Of a DNA stretch of 64,000 nucleotides, positions 49,103 through 59,310 are shown piece after piece. The translations under genes and the position numbers were made by a program. Position 1 is the stretch's first letter. Every line of letters starts with the position of its first letter. The stretch is taken from assembly GCA_031310005.1 (NCBI GenBank), contig CM062385.1, forward strand, positions 2,480,001 through 2,544,000, in the 5' to 3' direction. The notes under the pieces are model-generated. The model did no database searches. It was given only the letters and a program-made list of their open reading frames with translations, and was not told the DNA's origin. The DNA is from Dactylellina haptotyla (lineage: Eukaryota > Ascomycota > Orbiliomycetes > Orbiliales > Orbiliaceae).

Positions 49103-50718
49103 TCAATCGTGCACGCCATTGCTGGAAGCACTGGGGTCCGAAACCAACTGGCACCAACCGAAGGTATCCGGCTCGTTTCCTTGCTGAACACCCTTGAGCA
49201 CTCTGACGAGCTCCTGCATCATTGGTCTATAGATTCGCACAGGGCTGTCAGCAGAGATGTAACGATATTAGTTCTAACAATAGGTCTGTAACATACCCGG
49301 GTTCTTCTCCCTCGAGGTAGGTGAATTTGGAATCCTTGCTTAGCTGTGATATGCTCTTGATTGGAACGAGAGCAGCTGCGGTACCGGCGGCGACGACTTC
49401 GTTGAACGTCGAGAGCTCGTCGTAAGCGACCTGTGAATCGTAGTGTTAGCAAATTTGGATCCCACCATCTTTATATCTCTTGATATCACTCAGATGCCTG
49501 AGTGACACCAATGGTTTACTTACAGCTCTCTTTTCAACTTCCCACCCGAAGAATTTTGCAATCTGCTCGCAACTATCGACCGTAACACTCTTGATAACGC
49601 TCCCGCTCTGCGGGATCACAATCTTCGCCTTCTGCCCAGTCGACTCGTTCGCGTGAATCATACCGATGAAACCCGATGTGCTGAATTCCTCAATATATGT
49701 CCTTGTGTGCACGGAAAGTCAGCCTTATGTCTACTCCCATCGCCGCCAGCACCCCAGTCTTCCGAAACTCCGGTTTCTGAAAAAAGAGAATGATGGTAGA
49801 CAGAAAGAACAAGGAAAAAACTTATCTTAGCATCTAGATGCAACGTAATCCCGTACCCTTGACCCTTTGCCTTCTCGGCATGCTTGAATACCGGGGCGTA
49901 ATTGCCTCCGACCTTTGCTGAGCCCGTGCCCTGCGGGGCCGCCCTGTCAAAGTCATCGAGAATCAAGGCGTCGATTGGGTGTGTGCCGTGATAGACGCCC
50001 GTGGGGATAACGTAGACGAAGAGGGTGTACTTGTCCGTTGGCGGGTTGAGTCCCAGCTGTTCGCCAGTGGCGAAGAGCAGTGGGCGGACATACATGCCCG
50101 CACCGAGGCCGTAGGGCGGGACATAGACGGCGTTGTTGGCGACGGCCATGTGACAACATTTTAGGAAGAGGTCGACAGGGGGTTCGGGGAGGCAGATGTA
50201 AGAGGCGGAATGTTGCATTCGCAGGGCGTTTTGGTCCGGTCTGAACAATCTGATCTGGCCGTCCTTTTGGCGGAAGGCTGGACGGATCAGTGTGTTAGAA
50301 TTAAAGCTCTAGGCAGTGGGAAAGCTGTGATAGATACCTTTGAGTCCTTCATAGCATTGTTGCCCTATAGTTATTGTTAGCACGGCTTTTTTACAGTGAC
50401 ACCTATTTTCGAAGTGAAGCATACCATAGTTCATGCCGGGAGCCAGCCCGTGAATCTTGACATATGGGTCGGTAACCCAGATGGGCTCCGTCCATTTGCC
50501 CTCTTTCCTGCTGTAATACGTCTCAACATGGCCCGCAACTGCAAACATTCGTCAGTATTCGGGGATATGACGAGATTTTTTTATTGGCGGGGTTATACCT
50601 TCGGTGATCTTAAAGCCGATTGCGTTCCAATCTACGCCAGTCTGTCAGCCTCGATATCTTCGGCGGAATAATATGGCAACGTACCGAACTCGGTGGTAGC
50701 TTCTGGAGGCCAAACCAT
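49103..50718 (-). CDS. Branched-chain amino acid aminotransferase (PLP fold type IV)
   Basis: Transfers amino groups between branched-chain amino acids and 2-oxoglutarate, using PLP. Eight exons on the - strand: 50685-50718, 50599-50631, 50425-50538, 50338-50364, 49826-50277, 49524-49706, 49297-49430 and 49103-49244; the product is 372 residues. Signatures: HGLAPGMNYGQQCYEGLKAFR, IRLFRPDQNALRM, YVRPLLFAT, GVYHG, FDRAAPQGTGSAKVGGNYAP with the PLP lysine at 191, GITLHLDAK, then TRTYIEEFSTSGFIG, and a C-terminal FGWC. Start choice: the first Met gives MVWPPEATTEFDWNAIGFK with no targeting peptide, so a cytosolic form is likely. The fifth intron has AT...AC ends (listed separately). The first half is cut into very short exons of 34, 33, 114 and 27 nt. 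It resembles TOXF-like fungal enzymes, but no natural-product genes adjoin it. Confidence 0.9.
49707..49825 (-). other. Probable U2-type AT-AC intron
   Basis: Intron 5 of the aminotransferase, 119 bp. The exon ends ...HLDAK at AAG, the intron begins ATAAGTTTTTT and ends CTGACTTTCCGTGCAC, and the next exon begins ACAAGGACA (TRTYIEEF). The donor matches the known U2-dependent AT-AC class (ATAAGT) and not the U12 class (ATATCC). A CTGAC branch-like site lies 11 nt before the end. No GT...AG pair gives the conserved sequence: the nearest in-frame pair (donor GTACGG near 49857, acceptor ACAAG) deletes 12 residues, including the conserved GITLHLD. Confidence 0.65.
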
Positions 50719-51502
50719 TGTGGATGTGAGTAATCAATTGGGATTTTGTAGCTTGTGTGCAGCTTCTGGAGAGCTTCCCGACGGGTATTGAGCTAGTGTC
50801 GAGATTCCTGCAAGGGTCCGTTTCCTGCGATCAGACGAAATAACTTTCGAGTTGTTTGAAGCTGAAGAGGAAGAAGCCCAACAGCCGAAGGAGAGAAAAG
50901 AGTAACGTTAACGTAAAAGTCTGTGAGCGGGAGAGAAAAGAGGGCTCGGATAAGAGCCAGACAACGACGGCGGCCGACTTAATATAAGAAACCCGCCAGC
51001 ACAAAGTGTAACGTAACGCGGTCTTTGAAATCCTTTTTTTTGCCGACGACTCTGATTCGCCTTCGGAGACACTCGATCACATTAACATGGGCCGCCGGAA
51101 TTGCGCCTGGTTTACTCCGATGACGGAGCTGACCATTCCCAACTGATCCGTCGGAGCGGGCTTCTTGGCCGCCCCGCACTTTCGCTAGCTTCGAACCCCG
51201 GACCCCGAACAGTCAGTGACCGACGACCTGCTTCCAATCCCCGGCCGCCCATTCGTTCAACGGCCAATCCCGGCATTCTGGCGCGCTCTCAGACTCTCAG
51301 TTGCTGGTTGCTTCGCAGGCAAGGTCGAGATTTTCAGCCGAAAAATAAATGTAAAGGAAATAATAGTAATAATCACAAAAACATGTATAAATGTATAATA
51401 CAGAAAGGCAGCGCCAAGAGGGTTCTATAATACAAATCTCCATGGGCACGTCAAAAAGAAATGCATTGATATGCAGGTTGGAGATATAGGCCGTCGTCTC
51501 CA
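50719..51502. promoter_or_regulatory. Spacer and promoter of the aminotransferase
   Basis: 784 bp between the aminotransferase start and the stop of the LYAR-like gene, both on the - strand. Short overlapping frames only. No nutrient-control motif was recognised with confidence. Confidence 0.5.
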
Positions 51503-53150
51503 TTAATAATCGGCCGCGGCCTTCTTCTCCAGCGATTTCTTGATCTCGTTCTCCAGCTTCTCGCGCTTCTTATTTGCCTTCTCTATCTTTGCTTCGAGCT
51601 TCTCCATCTTGCTCTTCAAGATCTTGGGCGATTTCTTCTCATCCTTCTTCTCGGCCCTTCGTTTCTTAGTCGCGGCCAACAGCCTCTTCTTGCGCTCCTC
51701 TTTCCGTAACCTATTCTTGATATGCTTCGCTTCCTTTGGTGTTAGAGTCTTCACCGCCGGGTCGCTCATGATATCTCTAACGACACACTTAACACCCTTT
51801 AGAACCGATCCCTTCGTCCTGGTAGTCGTGAAAGCGACCTTCTCTGGTTCCAGTGTTTCTGGGTCGTCATATTTGGCGTGGAGCTCAGCTTTAAGCTTCT
51901 TATATGTCTCATCGTAGTTTTCCTTTGCGGCCCTTCGTTTTTCGTCACGCGCGATTTCCTTCTCGGTCTTGGGCTTCTTCCGTTCCTGCCCCTTCTTTTT
52001 CTCGTCTTCGCCAATGTCTCCGAAAGAAATGAAGTCGGCATTGGCTTCAAGATCGTTTGCTACCGGGGTTTCCGCCTCTACGGTCTCCGCTGGAGTCGGG
52101 GCCGTCTCGGTTTCCTCTCTCTTTCGCTTCTTGGATTCTTTCGATGGAGTGCCGTTCGCCCTTGGTGTAGTGTCTTCCATGATGATATCGTCTAACGAAA
52201 CAGGAACACCTTCCTCTTCCTCTGTCTTTCGCTTCTTGGATTCTTGTGATGGAGTGCCATTCGCCCTCGGTGTGGTGTCTTCCATGATGATGTCATCTAA
52301 TGAAAGACGAACACCACCCTCTTCCTCATCTCCTTCGACTTCTTCTTCGGCCTTTTTCTTGGATTTCTTATCCTTCTTATCCTTCTTCGATTTCTTCTTT
52401 TCAGATTTCGATTCCTCGGTAGCAGCTGGGACCTCTTCGGGTTCCTTCACTTCCTCCTTTTCTTTCTTATCCTTCTTATCCTTTTTCGATTTCTTCTCCT
52501 TTTTTGCCTCGCCGTTGACTACAGCTTCCTCCACAGCCTCCTCGACAGATGCAGGAGCGTCCTCTATTACGACATCTTCCGGCGCCTCCTTCTTGCTCTT
52601 CTTGTCCTTCTTTTCCTTTTTCTCTTTCTTCTCTTTCCTGTCCTTCTTCTTCTCCTTAGTCTCTACCTCTTCTACCTTCTCCTCAACTACTGGTTTAGGC
52701 TCTGCCTCTTTGACCACGGCCACTTCAATCTTCTGCTGTGTCCCGTTTACACCATTCTGCTGAGGCCCATTCTTCCCTTTGCCCTTCTTCTTCTCCCCCC
52801 GGTAAACCGTACGCTCATACTTTTGCGCTTCTGATATGCATGACTGTAAAACACAATGTTAGCTTCCCCGTTGCCTTTCCCATAACGCAGATATAAGTTT
52901 AAAGCGAGAAATATCCGGTGCAGGACGACGCACTGTATGCTCGCGGTAAGAGACACCGTAGAAAGTGTTATTGCAATCCAGGCAGGTAAACGCCGCGTCT
53001 CGACACCGGCCGCGGTGCTGGTCGAGTTTCTTTTTCGCGAGGGTCTCGTTGCACGACTACATAGCGTGCTGTTAGCTTTGATCTGAGTGACGCATTTTTG
53101 AAAGCGGGGCAGGAAGTTATGATACTCACCTCACAAGAAAAGGACACCAT
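51503..53150 (-). CDS. LYAR-type C2HC zinc-finger protein, Lys/Glu-rich
   Basis: A probable nucleolar or nuclear protein of the LYAR family, linked in other eukaryotes to rRNA synthesis and processing. Exons on the - strand are 53130-53150, 52934-53056 and 51503-52843, giving 494 residues. Residues 1-48 join across exons as MVSFSCESCNETLAKKKLDQ, HRGRCRDAAFTCLDC and FYGVSYREHTSC, which holds two zinc-binding groups with Cys-x2-Cys and His/Cys ligands; SCISEAQKYERTVYRG follows. Residues 70-190 are Lys/Glu repeats (KKDKKDKK). Two 35-residue tandem units with SLDDIIMEDTTPRANGTPS follow. The C-terminal third has DIMSDPAVKTLTPKEAKHIKN and a basic coiled coil. The 21-nt first exon (seven codons) is fixed by the zinc-finger match. 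The long Ser/Phe frame on the other strand is a shadow of the Lys/Glu repeats. Confidence 0.87.
52150..52325 (-). repeat. Tandem 105-bp coding duplication
   Basis: Within the LYAR-like gene two adjacent 105-bp units encode 35 residues each. Both contain SLDDIIMEDTTPRANGTPS followed by ESKKRK, and differ only at a few positions (Gln/Lys, Thr/Arg, and the residues before SLDD). The near identity suggests a recent slip or unequal exchange that kept the frame. Confidence 0.8.
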
Positions 53151-53417
53151 GATGGATGGCAATCGGGGATGCGGGGTGGCCAATGATAGAGTAAAGTTGC
53201 GAACGACGACTGATGAACAATTTTTTCTGAACCGAACCAAAAAAAAAAAAAGCTGATTGTCGCAGAAGCTTAAAATTTTTATTGGCAGGCGGGAGACATG
53301 CGATTGGCCAACGCAACGAGCCCTGTCTGGGGAGCCGCACGGGCTTGGCGACTGGACATCCTCGTCGACGTGCACACCACCAAATTCATTCTTCGGACAG
53401 TATACATATACGCTCTT

Positions 53418-53435
53418 GATATATCGCGATATATC
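53418..53435. repeat. 18-bp perfect palindrome
   Basis: GATATATCGCGATATATC reads the same on both strands. It lies about 270 bp upstream of the LYAR-like gene and could be a protein-binding site for a dimer; no known motif is assigned. Confidence 0.5.
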
Positions 53436-56298
53436 ATCCGTAGACGTTTACGTTTCAAGATCACGTGTTGTCATGTAAGACTTACCGTACGATATTAAAC
53501 TAGCGTTACAATTATGTTTCCTTTCCGCTACGTATCAATTGATAAACGGACATCCCAACCACGAAAACCCCCCCGTGGCGTTTGCATGAATGGCATTGCA
53601 TATAATCCCGCTCCTTTGAAATTCGTTCTTCACACGAGAAAATCGAAACGATCTAGATCAACTGCAACCCCAGGAAACTATAAACGACGCCCCTCGTTAT
53701 GCGCATTAATACCCTGCCCGTATAGCTACTGTGCTCATAAAAAGTGAGCAAAACACCGAAATGAATTTCACACAGAACCAGTGACCTTATGCTGCTCCGC
53801 TGAGCTCGAGGGAGATAACGATTTCCCAATCCCGATTATCGAGTCGAATTGACTCCCATATCCGAGAGAGCGGCAAGCTCGGACAAAAAGACAAGACGGG
53901 GCAAGAGGCTTTTTCTCTCTTTTCACTCGGTATTATTTTAAACTGGGGCGTTTTAAATAACGAAGTACAGTACCTGAGAAATATTAATAACCACCAAAAA
54001 AAGCCATCCGTTGAATCACGGTTCGGAGGCTTGAAGGGCTCTCGCCTCACTGAATTGCAATAACCCGAGAGGAACGCCTTAGACACACGATTACAACTAA
54101 TCCGTAGAAGAAAATATATCGATTGATTTCGGGTTATTCTTAAGGAATAAATGCCTTACCGGATTCCGGTGATTTCTTTTTTAAAATGCACAGATTAAAT
54201 TTCCCTCCCTCTTCGAGACCTGCAACTTCAGAATATGCAAGGCGGGAACCGGAACCCTTCCCTCCTTCAAGCATGATTCAGTGAAATTTCAAAGTCTTAG
54301 AATCTTTGGAACTTATCAACTAGTATCAAATTTGTTATATTCGACAGGTTGCGGTTTTTCCGAGAGGACATTGGCGGTGGGGAGGGCAACTACCCGGCTG
54401 CAAGCCCCAATATTATCCGAAGGATCATGAGGTAAACGACTCGAGGACTCGGGGCCCTTCTATATCCAGCTAAGTCTCAAAAATTCGAAAGGCACTGCCT
54501 TTCGAAGTAAACGACAGTAAAGATTTTGGTGCCTTGAAACGAAACGCCTCGCTCCGTCCTAGTTGCAGAATAAAGTTTTTTATTTTCCCCTACTACAATA
54601 TTTTTTTCACTTGATCATTTGAGAAGCTAGATCTCGATCGAGGTCGAGACGACGAGGCTAGACATCGAAAACAACACCACAACTGTCCCGTTCTCAACCA
54701 GCCGTGTTGGTAACGCACCCGCACAGCCCAAACCCAGCCATTCCTAACACCTCTCCGTTCTAGGCGAGCCGGGGCACGGAATATTATTCAGCGTCCGGTT
54801 TGGAACGGTAGAATTTGTTAGCGATCAAGGGGAAGGTTCGTATATTGTGGAGGTGAACGGTTTTGGATTCATCATAATTTTCGCAGTGTCCTTTCATCAG
54901 CCATTCGCGGCTAATAAAGGTGGCTGGGATATGGCCCTTTTTTACAGCAAAGCGAGAGGGAAAAAGCTCAAGTGAAATTTCCATAATTTGAAATTCAGCA
55001 GGTATCGACACGGTTCGCCTTTATTTCTATGTGAAACGGGCATGTGTGGAAAAGAAAACAAAAACAAAAAAGGAGAGGTTGCCAATATTTGTTATCACGG
55101 ACAGGGTAGGTCAGAGTAACTACCGGTGTGTGGACGGAGGCACAAAGGGTTGGCCTGTTAATCGTGGAAGGTACTTAATATTCCATTGTTATCATAGCAC
55201 ACAAAGGAAACGAAATATCACATCTTCATCTAATGGGGTTCGCTATTCGCAATCACATTGTTAAGATAATAGGCGCGATATTGGGCTTGGTCGTGCAGCT
55301 GCCCTGTTACCACCGTACCTGAATGAATACCTGCTTGAGGGGACGGAAGGAGCCAAGACCAAAGGAAAAGGTGTCTCGGATTTTCTCGTTCGCAACTTTT
55401 TCTTTCTCTTGAAGTTTACTTTTCTTGCCGTTTGCAGTAGGAGAGGCTGGTTTCTGAATCAGGGCACTTGAAAGGCAAAAAAAAAAAAAAAGGGTCGAAA
55501 AACACGATTGGCGTCAGGACGAAGTGTTTTGGAGAAGTTGAAGGTTAGAGATAGTCTGAGTGGGGACTTTTTGGGGAGCTAGTAGTGATATGATAGTGGC
55601 TCCGCGTGTTCCTGAGCACCCCGAAGGGGGAGTTGGATGTGGGACCTATACAACATTGGTTTCTCGCTCTTCTCCACCAACGATTGCTGCTGGTGGAGAT
55701 TCGGCATGCAGACGGACAAGAGCTAGTTGGTAATAACCCAACCCGCACAGCGGCGACCTGTTGGACACACATAGCACTAGTTCACGACTGCTGCCCGTGT
55801 CAGTGTACTGCTCTGTAGTGTACGGTCCTCTGCTGTATCGTACTATGCACGCCGGTGTGCTTGGGTACATGTGTGCTGAGGTGTGTGGTGTGGGGAACGG
55901 ACTGACGTTGCGGGCTTGGAAGTTGAAGGGTGGTTTAGGCTGTCGGGTCAGGTACGAACAGGCACGACAAACAGGCACGAACAGGCCAGCGTTGTTCGTT
56001 TGCTGCACCCGCCGATTACGTGCAGCATCAGGTACAGGCTGTAGGCCAATGAGGAGGCGACTGGCGCGGCCGATATCCACAGGTTCCCTGCAGCAGACAC
56101 TCCCAGCAATAACTAGTGCGAATGGGCACTGGGGATATATAATGTTCTTTGCTGTGTTTACATGTGCTTTTTGTTCAGCAGCAGTGTCTCCTATTTAGTG
56201 ACCTTCTGGATTGATGCTCCGTGATGTGGACAAGTTTGTGCCTAGTACGCCCAAGCAATGCATGCTCGCAGTTGAACCCTCTCTTCGATTCCCAGAGC

Positions 56299-56341
56299 GG
56301 GAGAGGGAAAGAGGAGAGAGAGGAAGAAGAGAGAAAAGAAA
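56299..56341 (+). repeat. Homopurine tract
   Basis: 43 consecutive purines with GAGA/GGAA patterning, followed by more purine-rich DNA to about 56620. Such tracts can adopt triplex (H-DNA) forms and mark fungal promoters in their C/T orientation, here the - strand. No gene on the - strand downstream was found to use it. Confidence 0.6.
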
Positions 56342-59310
56342 CCCTCAAGCATGATGATTGACTGTTCCATGTCTCCAACTCTTCCGGACACGAGCATTCC
56401 TGAGAATGAGAGAAGGGGAGAGGGCTTTTGCAGGGGGATGCGGAGAGGGGAAAGAGACGGAGCGCGAGGAAAAAAGAAAAGGCAGGAACCAGGCACAGAC
56501 AGGTACGGGAGGGACACAGGCACAAAGTCGAACGACCGAACGGTTGAAGCAGAGCAGCAGAAGGAAGAACAGGAACATGAAGAACGAGAACGAGAAAAAG
56601 TAAGAAGCGAAGAAAGAGGATAGCTGTCAGTCGCTTGCAGGAGCATCATTTGGGCGGGCTGCAGCCGTGGCCCCATGCCAAATATATGCCAATGCAGCAG
56701 AAGAAGACCGCATTGTTGGCTCCCCAGCTTCCAACCTTCTTATCCTTCCTTCCTCCAAGCCATAACCTTTCGAGAGTACATGGACTTGGTCTCGTTCCGG
56801 CGAGCTCACACTGAGACGGCACTATTTCCATTTGGTTGCTCCTCTTCCACGCTTTAAACTGCTTAAAAGATCAGGCCGCCCACTTATCGGCAAAAATTAT
56901 ATGGGGTGTATGCCATGCTAACGAGCTAATGCCAGTATGCAGCAGCCGTTTACTGCTATTCATTGAAATATCTGCTATTCCCCCGGTAAACACCTATTCC
57001 TAATCTCCCTCCTCTTGTTATTTCTTCTTCTTTGTGCTCTTCATCCCATTTCATATTTTCGTATGTGCATCCGTCAGAGCGATAGATAATAACTTGCCCC
57101 TCCTTCGACGCTGGTTCCGTCCTGTCCGTCAGTCACTCTTTTTCATCCTTGATTGTATTTTCTCCTTCACAAAGACAAGAGAAAACCTTAGGTCCCCACC
57201 ACCACCACCACCTTTTTTTCTTTTCTCCATCTGCCCTGAACACTAGTCACGGGGACGACGCTCGACCACGACCAATTGCAGGCTCTCGCTGCCGGCCCAC
57301 ATTTCCCTTCTTTTTCTCTTCCTTTCCCATTCCCTGTCCCAAGCATACATGAGCTAGGCCCGTGTACATGTCACTGTCGATGATCTGATCCGATCCGATC
57401 TTTTCACAGCACAACAATCAGCCACTACGCCCCGTTTGATAACAATTCTTCAGCTTCGTCGACGTGGGAGAGGAGTTGTATATTTGGCAGCCAATAGCGT
57501 TGATCCAACATTTCCATTTTCCATTCTTTTTCCTATCACAACGGCCAACCAACAAGACGCCGTCATTTCCCCTGCATTTCCCGTTGGAATTTGAATTTAT
57601 ATATATTATTTATATATAGACATCTCATCCGCAGAGTGAAGAAGAAGAAACAAAGAGAGAGAGAAAAATAGTGTCAAAAAAAGAAAGAGAGAAAGGACGA
57701 AAACAAGCTTCAGCACTGCAATTTTGCATTGCCAATACTTGTTACTACACACCACCGCCACAGCTTCCACGAATCCCCGCTACCTCGACCCCATCGGCCA
57801 CAGCAGCTTGGTGTCAACATAATCCCGCTCTATCTCAGGCTACTCCCTATATTTTTCGGCCCTTGTAAGTACCAAAAGCACCAGGATCCTGCCGCCTTCC
57901 TTGCCTCCTCGACCCTGGATTTCCTTTTGACCCTTGAAGAGAAAAAGAAGAAACTAAAGAACAAAAAAGAGAGCGAGAAAAGATCGCAGAGGACTAGCCC
58001 GGGCCTTGCTACGACTGCCTGGAACTGGTTTTGGAATCTTCCTCATCTCGTTCTTTTCTGCTTTCCTGAATTTCTCTCGTCGGCCGCTCGGATCCAGACT
58101 AGCAAACATCGGTGAGCAGACGGCTCCACAGAGCATCTCTTGCCTCTTTCTGCATATTTCGTTCAGGGCACATAACAAAAAACACCGCATTCCCCTCTTT
58201 TCTCTTTTTTCTTTGCTCGGCCCTTCCTCGCCTGCTTTCCTACCCGGGTAGCTTGTACTTTTAAGCTTGCAGTAGCATCGATTTGAGGGGGCCATTGCGT
58301 AGGTAGACCTGAGAGTAACCTTTGAGCCCGTATCTCTTGTGAACCCCCCCTCTTTTCAAAAGGAAAGAAAGAGAAGAAAAACCCCTTCTACCCTGTTGCA
58401 TTGGCTTGGGGAGCTCTGTCGATATGGACTTTTTATATAATCACACATACCCTCGTTGAGAAGTATGGTGTATATATGCGTGTTCTCTCGCGATAAGAAG
58501 GAAGCATATCGTTCCCCTTTCCAATCATCCATCCAGCCCGCTTGTAGGTCGGATTGGCTGGTTTGAGAAGTCATCGTCGGCTTTCCCACCAAACCCGGAG
58601 CCGCTCGCCTTTCCCGCAGTTGCTGTTTCTCTTGCTCTCGCTCTCGCTCTCCGTATCAGTTGGTTTTCTCTACTTCCCCTGGCCTGCTGCGACTGAGCAT
58701 GCGGTTTGCCTGGAGGTGCCTGTGAGTTCCCGCAGCCAAGTAATCCAATTTGGCGGATTGTGTTTGCTCGCTGGGCCGTTGTAGCGATGGCATTGGCTGG
58801 GCCATGCGCCCGTATCGTTTAATCGTTTAATCCTGAGCTCATATCCTTATTCGATCTGACTATATTGCGAGGGAGCGAATGCTAAAGCAATAAAGCAAGC
58901 AAGCCGGCCAGCGAGCAGCAAGCAAGCCGTGCCGGGTGGCCGTTTTATTTTTATATGCCTGGCGACTGTTTTAATATAACTTTTGATTGTTGGAGCCGGG
59001 CAGAATGCTAACAAGCGTCGTCGCACCTATTAGAACCCGTCTGCGTATCATCCCATCGCACCCTGCGACACTTCCTCCTTTCCTTTAACCTCATCGCATC
59101 CTCCGCCTCTGCCTCTCATCGGCCTCGAACCTCCCCCCCTTCTCGCCCTTCTCCTGACCAGCACCAGCAGCAGCTCGCCTGGGTCCCCCCTCCCTTCGTC
59201 GAATACCCCTCCGCCTTCTACCCCTATACGTCAGCCCATCCGCAGTCTATTCTCAAACCGTCGACCCCGGATCCAACTGATTGGCTGTTCCCGACACAGC
59301 GGACGTCACA

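Larger units (their letters stand above)
53151..59310. other. Large intergenic region, no supported gene
   Basis: 6.2 kb between the start of the LYAR-like gene (-) and the RhoGAP gene (+), so both promoters are inside. Notable items: an 18-bp palindrome at 53418-53435, a run of 15 A near 55477-55491, a 43-nt pure purine tract at 56299-56341, a TATATATA stretch near 57598-57620 and further purine-rich runs to 57710. From about 59030 to 59310 the + strand is C/T-rich and free of ATG, as expected of the RhoGAP leader. The longest open frames (for example 55761-56198, 145 codons) lack domains. Confidence 0.55.

Noticed and set aside
49702-49857. Ordinary GT-AG intron at the fifth aminotransferase junction
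   Set aside because: The GTACGG...ACAAG pair keeps the frame but deletes 12 residues including the conserved GITLHLD, so the AT-AC model is preferred; RNA data could reverse this.
49103-50718. Aminotransferase as part of a toxin or secondary-metabolite cluster (TOXF-like)
   Set aside because: Its neighbours are housekeeping genes, with no NRPS, PKS or transporter in the window.
51969-52763. 264-codon Ser/Phe-rich open frame (+)
   Set aside because: It is the antisense shadow of the Lys/Glu repeats of the LYAR-like gene.
55761-56198. 145-codon open frame (+) in the intergenic region
   Set aside because: No domain, overlaps another open frame on the opposite strand, and lacks a plausible gene structure around it.
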